DNA from: Pseudomonas pergaminensis
GTDB taxonomy: Bacteria; Pseudomonadota; Gammaproteobacteria; Pseudomonadales; Pseudomonadaceae
DNA: 64,000 nt
Direction: 5' to 3'
Assembly (NCBI RefSeq): GCF_024112395.2
Contig: NZ_CP078013.2
Span: 1,798,001 to 1,862,000, forward strand
Shown here: positions 1 through 7,603 of the stretch, in pieces
Layout of the letters: every line of letters starts with the position of its first letter
Numbering within the stretch: position 1 is the stretch's first letter
The notes under the pieces: generated by a model
The model's database searches: none
Told to the model about the DNA's origin: nothing
What the model saw: only the letters and a program-made list of their open reading frames with translations
Program-made: the position numbers and the translations under genes

Positions 1-139
1 GGATTGGGTCCGTACCGTTGGCATCCCCCACGCCCATCTGGGCAAAGGTCCAGGGCGTACCAAGGGCGGCGGCGTTGGCCTGCTTGGCTTCACCCACGGC
101 GGTGAGAATCGCGAAGAACTGGCTGTTTTGGTCGGTCAT
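1..139 (-). CDS. H: Phage tail fibre/collar protein, N-terminal part (cut by window edge)
   Basis: Only the first 46 codons are inside the window; the gene runs off the left edge. The visible N-terminus starts MTDQNSQFFAILTAVGEAKQ and continues through GTPWTFAQMGVGDANGTDP, the usual start of P2 gpH-type tail fibre proteins, which recognise the host surface from the baseplate. The start codon overlaps the stop of gene I by an ATGA junction, as expected for the I-H gene pair in P2-like phages. The receptor-binding C-terminal part and the chaperone G cannot be assessed. Confidence 0.8.
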   Translation of the reverse strand, partial: MTDQNSQFFAILTAVGEAKQANAAALGTPWTFAQMGVGDANGTDPI

Positions 140-753
140 GAGTAGATGTCCATCGTGTCGATATGATGTTCGCGGCCACCGATGCGGTACACGCCGCTGA
201 TGTCGATATCGCGCTGGGTCGGTGGGTAAACGCTGAGTTCGTCGCCTTCGTACACGCAGCCCCCGATGAATACGGTGCCGGTGCTTTCCAGGCTGATCGC
301 CAAGCCGGTCAGGTGGCGGGTGAGGGGCTTGGCGTCATCGATCAGCCAGGTCAGCTCCTGGTACATTTCTTCGGTAATACCGGTGTCCAGCACGCCAACC
401 TTCAAGGCAAAGGTGGCGGGCACGCCTTCCGGCACAGTCTCCCACCATTCCATCACCTCGATCAGGTAGCCCAATGGTTCGACCACGCGGCGCAGAGCGC
501 CGATGGTGCCTTTGTGGGCGTGGATGTAGCGGGATGAACGAATGGCCGCGCGCTTCGTGGCTTCGGTCCAGTTGCTGTCCCACCGGTCGACGGAGAAGGC
601 CCAGGCCAGGTAAGGCAGCACATTCACTGGGCAGTCGTTCGGGTTGCACAGTTGACGCAGCGGGATCGGCACTCGCTGAATCTGCGCCAGTGCTTGCGCT
701 GCTTGTCGCTCAAGCGGTGTGGAGTTTCCCGGCAGCAGCTGCTGGGCGCCCAT
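136..753 (-). CDS. I: Phage tail protein I (baseplate)
   Basis: 205 residues, the normal size for P2 gpI, a baseplate wedge component. The early segment with LPYLAWAFSVDRWD and the following WTEATKRAAIRSS are typical of the family. The gene sits between J and the tail fibre gene, with start and stop overlapping both neighbours, so the baseplate genes form one translationally coupled block read on the minus strand. No frameshift or internal stop is seen, so the tail module looks intact here. Confidence 0.9.
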   Translation of the reverse strand: MGAQQLLPGNSTPLERQAAQALAQIQRVPIPLRQLCNPNDCPVNVLPYLAWAFSVDRWDSNWTEATKRAAIRSSRYIHAHKGTIGALRRVVEPLGYLIEVMEWWETVPEGVPATFALKVGVLDTGITEEMYQELTWLIDDAKPLTRHLTGLAISLESTGTVFIGGCVYEGDELSVYPPTQRDIDISGVYRIGGREHHIDTMDIYS

Positions 754-1664
754 TACTCGGCACCCCGCGTGACAGTCACACCGGTGCAGTAGGGCGCCTG
801 GGCTTTGGTGGCGACGATATCGACCCAGTTTTCCAGTACGACCTTGCGGACACCTTCGACAAACAGCGCGGCGTGCAAGGCCGATTCCGACACCTCCATC
901 GCCAGGCGCCGACGTCGGTTGACGTATGCCAGCAAGCGCTGTTCGGCGGCGGCAATAATCGGTTCCGACTCGGGGCCGCTGGTCAGCAGATAAAGCTTGG
1001 CTTTGACCTGGTAGCGGATGATCTGCGCGCCTTGCACCGTCAGGCGATCACCCACCGGCCGGCGGTCATCGTCGCTCAGGTAGTTTTTGACGGCAGTGAT
1101 CAGGTCCGGCGGTGCCGTCCCATCGCCAAGCAGCGATTGCACGGTGACTACTGCCACCGCAGGTGATGGGCTTTCAGCCGTGGCATCGGCCACCCGACCG
1201 TCAGCGCCTCGGGCATGGAAGATGTAGCTGTTACGCGGGCCGGCGGTGCTCAGCCCTTCCCAGGACATTTGCGCACGCTCGCGCAAGCTGTCGTCGCTCT
1301 CCATGATTCTTGCGACAGGTGGGACCGCCAGGAGCTTGGCTTCCTGAACCACCAGACGCTGGACATTGAAGTTGCCCGCCAGTTGGTCCAGGTCGGGGCC
1401 TTTGGCCAGGGCCAGCAGGTTTGCCATCGACGCTTCATTGACCCGCTGACGCCAGATGGTTTCGCGGTAGGCGTTCTCTTGCAGCAGCTTGGTCAGGGGC
1501 TCGGCTTCCATTTCGAGGCGAGCGGCAATCTGCGGCTGTTCCTCAATCGGCCACAGGCTGATCATGTAGGCCTTGCGCTCGGCCAGGATCACTTCGAAGT
1601 CGATCTGCTCGACGATCTGCGGCGCCGGGAGTTGGCTGAGGTCAATCGCGGCAAAGGAGTTCAT
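753..1664 (-). CDS. J: Baseplate assembly protein J
   Basis: 303 residues. It begins MNSFAAIDLSQLPAPQIVEQ and continues with DFEVILAERKAYMISLWP, a very characteristic gpJ N-terminus. The protein forms the periphery of the P2-type baseplate wedge. The length matches the family, the start overlaps the stop of W, and the last base is shared with the first base of I. Context (W upstream, I downstream) leaves little doubt. Confidence 0.95.
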   Translation of the reverse strand: MNSFAAIDLSQLPAPQIVEQIDFEVILAERKAYMISLWPIEEQPQIAARLEMEAEPLTKLLQENAYRETIWRQRVNEASMANLLALAKGPDLDQLAGNFNVQRLVVQEAKLLAVPPVARIMESDDSLRERAQMSWEGLSTAGPRNSYIFHARGADGRVADATAESPSPAVAVVTVQSLLGDGTAPPDLITAVKNYLSDDDRRPVGDRLTVQGAQIIRYQVKAKLYLLTSGPESEPIIAAAEQRLLAYVNRRRRLAMEVSESALHAALFVEGVRKVVLENWVDIVATKAQAPYCTGVTVTRGAE

Positions 1665-2005
1665 ACACTGCCCCCCAGTTGCAGCGGCAGGCTCATGCTC
1701 AACGGCTCGTTGGTGTCGACGATGGTGCCTTCCAGCTCCAGCACGGACTGACCTTGAAGGTTCGCGCCGAGAAACTGCACACGGCTGAGGCTGATGCGGG
1801 TTTCCCAGCGCATCAACGCCATGACGGTGCCCGCGTAGACACGCAGACGTGTAGCGTCGTTGAAGGGATGGTCTACCAGCTCGGGCAGCAGGCTGCCGTA
1901 TTCGCGGCGCATCACTCGGGTGCCGATGCGGGTGGTGAGGATGTCCGTAATGCTCTGGCCGATGTGAGCCAGGTCGCCGATGGCGCCGCCGGTTTCTCGG
2001 TTCAT
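1661..2005 (-). CDS. W: Baseplate assembly protein W (gp25-like)
   Basis: 114 residues, the standard size for gpW, which belongs to the T4 gp25-like family of baseplate wedge proteins with a lysozyme-like fold. Visible family features are the ILTTRIGTRVMRREYGS segment and the DPF-type loop region DHPFNDATRLRVYAG. The gene overlaps V upstream and J downstream by four bases each, so all three are likely translated as one unit. Confidence 0.92.
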   Translation of the reverse strand: MNRETGGAIGDLAHIGQSITDILTTRIGTRVMRREYGSLLPELVDHPFNDATRLRVYAGTVMALMRWETRISLSRVQFLGANLQGQSVLELEGTIVDTNEPLSMSLPLQLGGSV

Positions 2006-2574
2006 GTTGGCTTACCTGATAGATCGTCGCCTTGCTTGACGCCCTTGGTCAGGTGATTGACCAGGCTGATGCCCGCTGCGACTACGTCTTCCGAAACGTC
2101 TACACGGCCGACCACGTTCTGATTGCCCGTTTGGTTGTAATCGCCCAGATGATTAATCGGCCCGATGATGTTGATCCCGCCCTTACTCACCAAGCTGGTG
2201 GTGCCACTGTCGGGTAGGGTGGCGCTCAGGTGATGTTGGACGCTGTCGTACTCGATTACCGCGCCATCGGCGTAGGTGCGACGGTGCAGGCCGGCGCGGT
2301 TGCCGTTGGCGGGTATGTGGTCGCTGGGCAGGCCGGTGATGACGACGCCATTGGCGAGCTGGCCGGATGGGCTGAACAGGATGACCTGTTCGTCAACGGT
2401 GGGCGGATCCCACTCCCGATCGGCACCGGCGCGCAGGGCGAGCCATGGCAGCCAGGCGGTGGTCAGTGAACCAGTTTTTACCTGAACGCGCGGGGGCTCC
2501 ATCTGCACGGCGGCGATGACGCCGAAGCGGATGAGGTTTTCGAGCATGCGGGAGAGGGCGGCGAAGTCGTTCAT
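2002..2574 (-). CDS. V: Baseplate assembly protein V (spike)
   Basis: 190 residues from MNDFAALSRMLENLIRFGVI. The frame is open 20 codons further upstream, but the extension is basic and unlike the family, so the internal ATG is preferred. gpV forms the trimeric central spike: an N-terminal OB fold followed by a C-terminal beta-helix. The sequence shows the OB-like part, with WLPWLALRAGADREWDPP, and a repetitive glycine/asparagine-rich tail. It is the first gene of the V-W-J-I-H block. About 140 bp upstream the strand switches to the cargo gene. Confidence 0.92.
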   Translation of the reverse strand: MNDFAALSRMLENLIRFGVIAAVQMEPPRVQVKTGSLTTAWLPWLALRAGADREWDPPTVDEQVILFSPSGQLANGVVITGLPSDHIPANGNRAGLHRRTYADGAVIEYDSVQHHLSATLPDSGTTSLVSKGGINIIGPINHLGDYNQTGNQNVVGRVDVSEDVVAAGISLVNHLTKGVKQGDDLSGKPT

Positions 2575-2700
2575 GGCGCCGATGGTGGCGTTGCGCGTGC
2601 GAGAGCGCAGCAGCTTCGCGTTGTAAGGGCGCACGTTACAAGAGGCGGTTTCTAGGCTAGTGTCAGCCTTGCCAAAATGAGTGCTCGAATAAAAACCTTC

Positions 2701-2707
2701 AAAGGAG
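2701..2707 (+). promoter_or_regulatory. Strong ribosome binding site deciding the cargo gene start
   Basis: AAAGGAG lies eight bases before ATG 2716 and supports that codon over the in-frame ATG at 2677. Confidence 0.7.
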
Positions 2708-2715
2708 TGAGCTTA

Positions 2716-3939
2716 ATGCTATCAATACTTCATCCGAGCGTTATGCGAAAGGTATACGAACTTTCGGTTGGTCTATTACCCGTATTAGTCAGGGGTGATT
2801 CAATTCCTAAGTTGATTGTTAAAATATCAAAGGAAGCTATTTTGACCGCGAAAATGCGGCAGTCCTTCAAGATTCATCTTATTCCTTATGAAATTCCCGG
2901 CGTTAAGTCTGTAGGCTTCTTAGCGGCATTTTTTGATGATGAGCGACACCCGTACACTACAGGTGGGGCACTAATTAAGGAGTTGGCGGGGAGGGAGTTG
3001 TCTAAGCTGTTTTTGTCCCCTCAAGTTGATGTTCATTTTTTTGATGAGCTTGGTAGGGAAATGCTTGCTTATAGAGCTGAGTTTAAATCCACAAAAAAAC
3101 ATAGAGATATGCTGCGTGGTGCAGTTATCCCGAGCGTTCATGGTTTGAATCAGAGCGCAATACTGAGTGAGATGTCAGATTGGCATATGATAAGTGGCCC
3201 GGCAGATGATGAAGCCGCGATCAGCGTAAAATTTCTAGAACCGCTGATGCCCGAAGATATTGTATATTTTGATATGCGTCCAGAGAACCACCGCTATCAT
3301 GGTAGTGAGGGATTCAGTTCATTTACTCTCGAAAGAGAAATGCCAGGCCCTCCGCAGGAAAAAGAAATTATTGCTTTACTTGAAAGAACGTTTGACTCGA
3401 ATAGTATCTATCTTGCCCCCAAAAAAACTTATGATAAAGAAGAGGTGGTAGATATTCTTGTGGTTAGCGATGAGAGCGTTATCTTGATTCAGGCGAAAGA
3501 CAATCAAAATCTTGAGGGGATTCTGAATAAAACAATTGAGAAAAAAAGAACGGCTACAAATAAAGCTTTGAAAAAAGCTATTGCTCAGGTCAAGGGAGCA
3601 ATAGGTTATCTAAAGCGGTCGGATGATTTTGTTGTGCTTATGGATGGAAAAGAGGTTGAGATAGTTCTGCAAGGGAAAAGGGTTTATTCAGTTATAGTGG
3701 TAAAGGAGCTTTTTGACGATGATTACGATGAATACACGCCGCCAATGCTTGAGCTTTATCATCAAACTGGAATTGCTTGCATTCCTTTGTCCTACAGCGA
3801 GTTGCATCAGTACTGTCAGTATATTCATGGGGACGCAGCGTTTTTTGAAGCATTTATGAAAGTTTTCAATCACGGGCTGGAGACTGGGATGTTCCCTCGA
3901 TTGCGCGTTCTGCCCCCGGGATCTGTTGTCAATAACTAG
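2716..3939 (+). CDS. AT-rich cargo protein with a PD-(D/E)XK nuclease-like motif, inserted in the tail cluster
   Basis: 407 residues; family not recognised. Residues 210-300 look like a restriction-endonuclease-type core: an acidic helix near E215, a strand ending in D246 (VVDILVV), then the strand VILIQAKD giving Q259-x-K261, followed by a basic amphipathic helix (270-300). That D...QxK spacing resembles Mrr/NERD-like PD-(D/E)XK domains. The first 200 residues match nothing I know. The gene is clearly AT-rich and read against the tail genes on both sides, with its own strong ribosome binding site. It occupies the S-V interval, where phage P2 carries its non-essential gene orf30. A lysogenic-conversion or defence role is an inference from position, composition and motif only. 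Confidence 0.75.
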   Translation: MLSILHPSVMRKVYELSVGLLPVLVRGDSIPKLIVKISKEAILTAKMRQSFKIHLIPYEIPGVKSVGFLAAFFDDERHPYTTGGALIKELAGRELSKLFLSPQVDVHFFDELGREMLAYRAEFKSTKKHRDMLRGAVIPSVHGLNQSAILSEMSDWHMISGPADDEAAISVKFLEPLMPEDIVYFDMRPENHRYHGSEGFSSFTLEREMPGPPQEKEIIALLERTFDSNSIYLAPKKTYDKEEVVDILVVSDESVILIQAKDNQNLEGILNKTIEKKRTATNKALKKAIAQVKGAIGYLKRSDDFVVLMDGKEVEIVLQGKRVYSVIVVKELFDDDYDEYTPPMLELYHQTGIACIPLSYSELHQYCQYIHGDAAFFEAFMKVFNHGLETGMFPRLRVLPPGSVVNN

Positions 3940-4397
3940 GTCGCAGTGAGATGCGATAAAAGACTGTCGCGGATCATATCTAGATCCGCGTCAGTAAATC
4001 CTAGAGTCTCCCGCTGTTCATAACGAGTATAAGGGGCGCCACGTTCCGCACGATCCTTCAAACCATATTGGTGAACCCTGGCAATACGGGCAATCCGCCC
4101 GGTGAAGCCTACCGTCACAGTATTGCTATCCCCACGAACCTTCAGATACGACGCGGTCCGCAGCTTCTTGAACATCGCCAGCTTCCGCTTAACCCGCCCC
4201 TGCTTCCCCCGCAGGTTCCGCTGCTTACGCGGCGCAAACTTGCTCCCGTCCGGATTCTCCTGGGCCATCACCCGCTTCTGCTGACTGCGGCGCAGTTCCT
4301 GCCCAATGCTTCTGGCAAGCTTGCTGCGCTCCCCTGGCTCCAGCCGTTCCAGCAGCACCGCCGCCCAGGTCTCCAGCGCTTCCAGGTTATTCGCCAT
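3936..4397 (-). CDS. S: Phage virion morphogenesis / tail completion protein S
   Basis: 153 residues from MANNLEALETWAAVLLERLE. P2 gpS-type proteins finish the tail tube end for head joining. The sequence shows the basic segment KFAPRKQRNLRGKQGRVKRK and the conserved ARVHQYG motif. The open frame extends upstream, but this ATG sits just inside the end of R, as normal for the R-S pair. The stop overlaps the end of the convergent cargo gene by four bases, so the insertion took place immediately behind S without damaging it. Confidence 0.9.
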   Translation of the reverse strand: MANNLEALETWAAVLLERLEPGERSKLARSIGQELRRSQQKRVMAQENPDGSKFAPRKQRNLRGKQGRVKRKLAMFKKLRTASYLKVRGDSNTVTVGFTGRIARIARVHQYGLKDRAERGAPYTRYEQRETLGFTDADLDMIRDSLLSHLTAT

Positions 4398-4869
4398 CAG
4401 GCACTCGCCATTCACTGGTGTTGCCCTGGGCCCCAGGCCTCCAGTTTGGATTGAGGTAGCCAACCACGTACTGCGGTTCGTTCGGGTGCTTGACGGTGGT
4501 ATTGCCCTGGGCATCTTTGCCGACGACGACTTTTTCTGTCAGCGACAAAGTAATGCTGAGGTCCACTTTGTCCTTGTCGAGGATGTCGGCTTCGAACTGG
4601 ATGCCATTTTTGACCTTGTCCAGGTTCTCCAGCAGCTCGGACTGGTTGACGCTGAGCCAAGCCAGGATGGGCAGGAACACGCTGTCAGGGTGGCCGGCGA
4701 ATGCGGTGAGGATGATCTGCAGATCGAAGCTGTATTCAAACGACAGCGTATGTGCGGCGGTGCAACGGACCTTGCCGTTGTCGATGAATATCAACAGGCG
4801 GTCGGGGTCGTGCTTCAACTCGGCGACGGTGGCCAAGAGGTGAGCGCGCAGGCTTTCGTGCTTGTTCAT
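4387..4869 (-). CDS. R: Phage tail completion protein R
   Basis: 160 residues from MNKHESLRAHLLATVAELKH. It matches the P2 gpR family in size and in the core with LSFEYSFDLQIILTAF, and acts with S in completing the tail. The start forms an ATGA overlap with the stop of LysC upstream, and the end overlaps S by 11 bases. An upstream in-frame extension of 16 codons is ignored because it would run into lysC. Confidence 0.9.
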   Translation of the reverse strand: MNKHESLRAHLLATVAELKHDPDRLLIFIDNGKVRCTAAHTLSFEYSFDLQIILTAFAGHPDSVFLPILAWLSVNQSELLENLDKVKNGIQFEADILDKDKVDLSITLSLTEKVVVGKDAQGNTTVKHPNEPQYVVGYLNPNWRPGAQGNTSEWRVPDGE

Positions 4870-5123
4870 GGGTTCGCCTGTTGGTGTTTGTAGACCATAT
4901 CGACCTGGGCGGCGCACTCGGCCCAGGCGGCTTCGGCGCGGTCCTGGTCGGTGAGCTGGTCGCCGTTATTGAGTGGGCTGGTCGCCGGCAGCACGCACGG
5001 CGTCACGGCCGGACAGCCAGTCGCGATAAGCGTCGGCGCCGGTGAGGGCGGGGCGCTCGCGCAGCCGGCGAGCAGCGTCAGGCAAAGGCTGATCAGCCCA
5101 TTTGCGTAGTTCGTCGTTCTCAA
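4866..5123 (-). CDS. lysC: Rz1-like spanin outer-membrane lipoprotein (LysC)
   Basis: 85 residues. A short hydrophobic signal ends in the lipobox LAGC, with C21 as the lipid-attached residue, followed by a proline-rich stretch (SAPPSPAP) typical of Rz1. The gene starts inside lysB in a different frame and continues past its end, the classic overlapping spanin arrangement. Together with LysB it would bridge inner and outer membrane and fuse them in the last step of lysis. The only usable in-frame start is a TTG at 5123, so the exact start is uncertain. Confidence 0.8.
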   Translation of the reverse strand: MRTTNYANGLISLCLTLLAGCASAPPSPAPTLIATGCPAVTPCVLPATSPLNNGDQLTDQDRAEAAWAECAAQVDMVYKHQQANP

Positions 5124-5409
5124 GTTTCAGCTCCTTTATGGTTCGCTCGCGTTTCGCCAGGCCCAAGCGCAGTTGGTCCTGCTGGCTGCGCAGGAGGCTC
5201 TGTGCATCGCGCTCCTGTTTCAGGGTGGCGGTGAGGGTTTTGGCGGTTTCAAGATTGCGGTCGGCGTCGTCGCGGGCGGTCTTGGCCGCAGCCTTTGCTA
5301 GGTCGGTTTTGCCTTCGGCGACGTTGATGCGTGCCTCCTGGCCCCAGATCAACAGCGCCAGGGCGCCGAGCAGGGCAATGCCGTACAGGGCCTGGCGCAG
5401 GGGGCTCAT
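4966..5409 (-). CDS. lysB: Rz-like inner-membrane spanin (LysB)
   Basis: 147 residues. An N-terminal membrane anchor (about residues 7-24, rich in L/A) precedes a long charged coiled coil (about 30-110, with KERTIKELKLENDELRKW), as expected of the i-spanin. It pairs with the lipoprotein encoded by the overlapping lysC. The start overlaps the stop of the small gene upstream by four bases. It belongs to the lysis cassette holin, endolysin, small gene, LysB, LysC. Confidence 0.9.
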   Translation of the reverse strand: MSPLRQALYGIALLGALALLIWGQEARINVAEGKTDLAKAAAKTARDDADRNLETAKTLTATLKQERDAQSLLRSQQDQLRLGLAKRERTIKELKLENDELRKWADQPLPDAARRLRERPALTGADAYRDWLSGRDAVRAAGDQPTQ

Positions 5410-5609
5410 GCGCGATACCAGCCAAGTTTGTTCATGGCGACGGTGTCGAATTGCTTGATCGGTCCGCGCACGACCACCGCCCGGGCGCCGTTCATGATCT
5501 GGATGGATTCGGCCAACAGCTGCATATCGTCATGCTCTGTCGATTGCGGCACCACCAGCACATCGCCGTCCTGTACCCGCAGCTTTTCCAAAGCGTCGAA
5601 GTCGATCAT
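5406..5609 (-). CDS. Small conserved-type protein in the phage lysis cassette, function unknown
   Basis: 67 residues from MIDFDALEKLRVQDGDVLVV. The start forms an ATGA overlap with the endolysin stop and the end overlaps lysB, so it is a genuine translated gene. It contains no membrane segment or signal. The mixed alpha/beta pattern (DGDVLVVPQSTEHDDMQLLAESIQ then GARAVVVRGPI) suggests a small folded cytoplasmic protein. Position suggests a link to lysis timing, but nothing in the sequence proves this. I do not recognise the family. Confidence 0.75.
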   Translation of the reverse strand: MIDFDALEKLRVQDGDVLVVPQSTEHDDMQLLAESIQIMNGARAVVVRGPIKQFDTVAMNKLGWYRA

Positions 5610-6448
5610 GCCGCCACCCCTCGCCCGCACTCGCAACCCGCGTGCCGTTCGTAGGCGCGCTGGAGCTTGGTGTCGTACAGATTGCGCAGGTAATCCGGCC
5701 CGTTGTAGAGCTTGGCGAACTCGGCCCATTTGCGGGCTTTGAGTGCCTTGTGCAGCGCCGGGTCGGTTTCAATGAAGCGTGTGAACGCGTCGAACTGCTG
5801 CGATTCGCCGGCACTCATCGCCGCCACAAAGTCCTGCACGCTGGCGTAGCCAAGGCGCTGCCAGTGAAAGCCCATGATCTGGAAGGCGCCCCAGGACGCG
5901 GACTCCAGCGCAGCGGTTTCGTCGATCAGGCGGGCCATGGCCAGGCGTTGGTGTTCGGCGGTACCGCCGCTGTACCCGCCGGATTTCGGGTTGACCAGGG
6001 CAGGGTTGGCGACCGCGAGTTGGTCGGTGTGACGCTTGAGTTCGGCCGGGTCGTCGCCTGGGTGGCGGACCTTGGCGAGTTGGCGGTACATGATGTGGCG
6101 TTCGAACAGAATCACCGGCTTGCCGTTGTCGAGAAAGCCCCTGCCCTTGGATTCCACCTCGTTGACCGCGTAGATGCTCGCCAGTGGCACGCCAAGGCGA
6201 TCGGCAGCGGTCACCAGATCGACATTGCGCAGCAGCTGGGCGCAGTCGCCACCGGCAAGGCTGGCTTGCGTCTTGGTACCGGCGACACCATCGGCGACCA
6301 GGCCGACTTTGAGCTGGTAGGCGCGCACGGCGATTTCAGTGGCGTCGCCGTAGTCACCGTCCGGCACCAATTTGGCGCCGTGCTTGTTGAGGTTTTTTTG
6401 CAGGATCAGTACCGCTTGCGAGCGGTCGCCGTGGCGAAGGGTCGTCAT
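5606..6448 (-). CDS. Modular endolysin: peptidoglycan-binding domain plus N-acetylmuramidase
   Basis: 280 residues from MTTLRHGDRSQAVLILQKNL. Residues 5-60 form a PG_binding_1 three-helix repeat (GDYGDATEIAVRAYQ, VAGTKT). Residues 75-275 match the muramidase family often called DUF3380, with the catalytic region NEVESKGRGF (E99 the likely acid), FERH, and a GAFQIMG motif. It cleaves the glycan backbone after holin release. It has no signal peptide, so it depends on the holin upstream. The frame extends upstream, but the ATG overlapping the holin stop is preferred. Confidence 0.92.
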   Translation of the reverse strand: MTTLRHGDRSQAVLILQKNLNKHGAKLVPDGDYGDATEIAVRAYQLKVGLVADGVAGTKTQASLAGGDCAQLLRNVDLVTAADRLGVPLASIYAVNEVESKGRGFLDNGKPVILFERHIMYRQLAKVRHPGDDPAELKRHTDQLAVANPALVNPKSGGYSGGTAEHQRLAMARLIDETAALESASWGAFQIMGFHWQRLGYASVQDFVAAMSAGESQQFDAFTRFIETDPALHKALKARKWAEFAKLYNGPDYLRNLYDTKLQRAYERHAGCECGRGVAA

Positions 6449-6768
6449 AGCTGCTCTACCTTCCGGTTGAAAAACTTCTTCGCCGCCGCGCGGGTGCCTT
6501 CCACGCCGAGCAGCCCGATAACCCCGCCGAAGAACGGCGCGGTGGACGTCGGGATGCCGAGCAGCGCCAAGCCGTGGCTCGCGGCCAGGGCCAACGTGCC
6601 GCATAGCGGGGCTTCGACCACCATCCGGCGGAAGGTGCCACCGCCGTACATGATCCGCAGGGCGGCGATGATCAAGGCCAGGATTCCGGCGTAAAGAGTC
6701 GGCCAGTTCTGTTCGAGCCAGGCGGCGAGCCAGGCCCAGGTGTCGGGACGGTCAGGCATGCGCTTCAT
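6445..6768 (-). CDS. Phage holin
   Basis: 107 residues from MKRMPDRPDTWAWLAAWLEQ; a second possible ATG lies three codons in. Three hydrophobic segments are visible: YAGILALIIAALRIMYG, an LCGTLALAASHGLALLG-type stretch, and FFGGVIGLLGVEG, followed by a basic tail (AAAKKFFNRK). This is the usual layout of the holin beside DUF3380 endolysins in Pseudomonas P2-like phages. The stop overlaps the endolysin start. It opens the inner membrane to let the endolysin out. Confidence 0.88.
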   Translation of the reverse strand: MKRMPDRPDTWAWLAAWLEQNWPTLYAGILALIIAALRIMYGGGTFRRMVVEAPLCGTLALAASHGLALLGIPTSTAPFFGGVIGLLGVEGTRAAAKKFFNRKVEQL

Positions 6769-6813
6769 TCCGTTGTCCAGGGTTGGTGGGTTCAAGGGCT
6801 GGGTGCCGCAGGG

Positions 6814-7026
6814 TCAATTCCATAGCTGCACCATCTGCCGCTGGTGCGCGGTGGTTTGAGCTTCGGGCATGTTGACGACAAGGCCTTGCGGGAGGATCGG
6901 GCCGTGGTCGGCCAGACCGGGGTTGGCCTCAAGCACGGCCTCGGTAACACCGGCGGTGCGGCCGTAGAACCGCCAGCAGAGGGCGTCAACGGTGTCGTTT
7001 TGGTTGGTGCGGACGGCGACGGGCAT
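6814..7026 (-). CDS. X: Phage tail protein X (LysM-like)
   Basis: 70 residues. The N-terminal part NDTVDALCWRFYGRT and VLEANPGLADHGPILPQGLVV is the LysM-like fold of P2 gpX, a small protein needed for tail assembly. Its position between L and the holin is exactly that of P2. The start overlaps the last base of L. About 45 bp separate it from the holin. Confidence 0.92.
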   Translation of the reverse strand: MPVAVRTNQNDTVDALCWRFYGRTAGVTEAVLEANPGLADHGPILPQGLVVNMPEAQTTAHQRQMVQLWN

Positions 7027-7487
7027 CAGATCAACTCCACGGTGGTGCGGGTGCGGCCGAGGAAGTCACGCACGGCCCAGCGCAAGTCGCGGCGGTAGTC
7101 GTCAATGTTGGGGGTGAGTGCGTCGGCTTTGTCGCTGCCGGTGTTGGTCACGCTGTAGTCGCGGTACCGCTCGCAGACTTCGGCGCCGGTGCCGGCCTCG
7201 ATCGCGCGGCGGTAGAGGTGGACCTTGACCGACACGTCCTTGATGCGGTCGCCCGGCACGTCGGCGAGGGTGACGTAGCCTGCGGCCTGTTGCGCGGTGC
7301 GCCACTCGCTCAGCTCGTTGTTGAGGTTGATCGCGGCGGCGATCACTGCGGTTTCAAGTCGCGCAGGGGTGACGCTGGGGTCAATGCGCAGAGTGGCGCG
7401 CAAGCCGTCCAGATCAATCGACGGCCAGAATGGGTCGGTGTTGATGTGGCCGCTGTCGACTGTGCCGCTGGCTACAAATGCGCTCAT
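7026..7487 (-). CDS. L: Head completion/stabilisation protein L
   Basis: 153 residues, matching P2 gpL, which closes the filled capsid before tail joining. Typical segments are PFWPSIDLDGLRATLRID, INLNNELSEWR and the C-terminal DDYRRDLRWAVRDFLGRTRT. It sits between M upstream and X downstream. Roughly 115 bp without a gene separate its start from the end of M, a slightly larger gap than elsewhere in this compact cluster. Confidence 0.92.
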   Translation of the reverse strand: MSAFVASGTVDSGHINTDPFWPSIDLDGLRATLRIDPSVTPARLETAVIAAAINLNNELSEWRTAQQAAGYVTLADVPGDRIKDVSVKVHLYRRAIEAGTGAEVCERYRDYSVTNTGSDKADALTPNIDDYRRDLRWAVRDFLGRTRTTVELI

Positions 7488-7603
7488 GACTGCACTCGAA
7501 AATAGGTCGCCGGTGGTCGGGGCTTCACGTTCAGGAGGAGCGGCCTGGCCGATCCGCCCCGAGCCGGCGGGGTGCGTGGGGACGCTCTGTTAGCTGCATG
7601 CTT

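Noticed and set aside
136..5609. R-type tailocin instead of a prophage
   Set aside because: The cluster continues into portal, terminase, scaffold and capsid genes, which tailocins lack.
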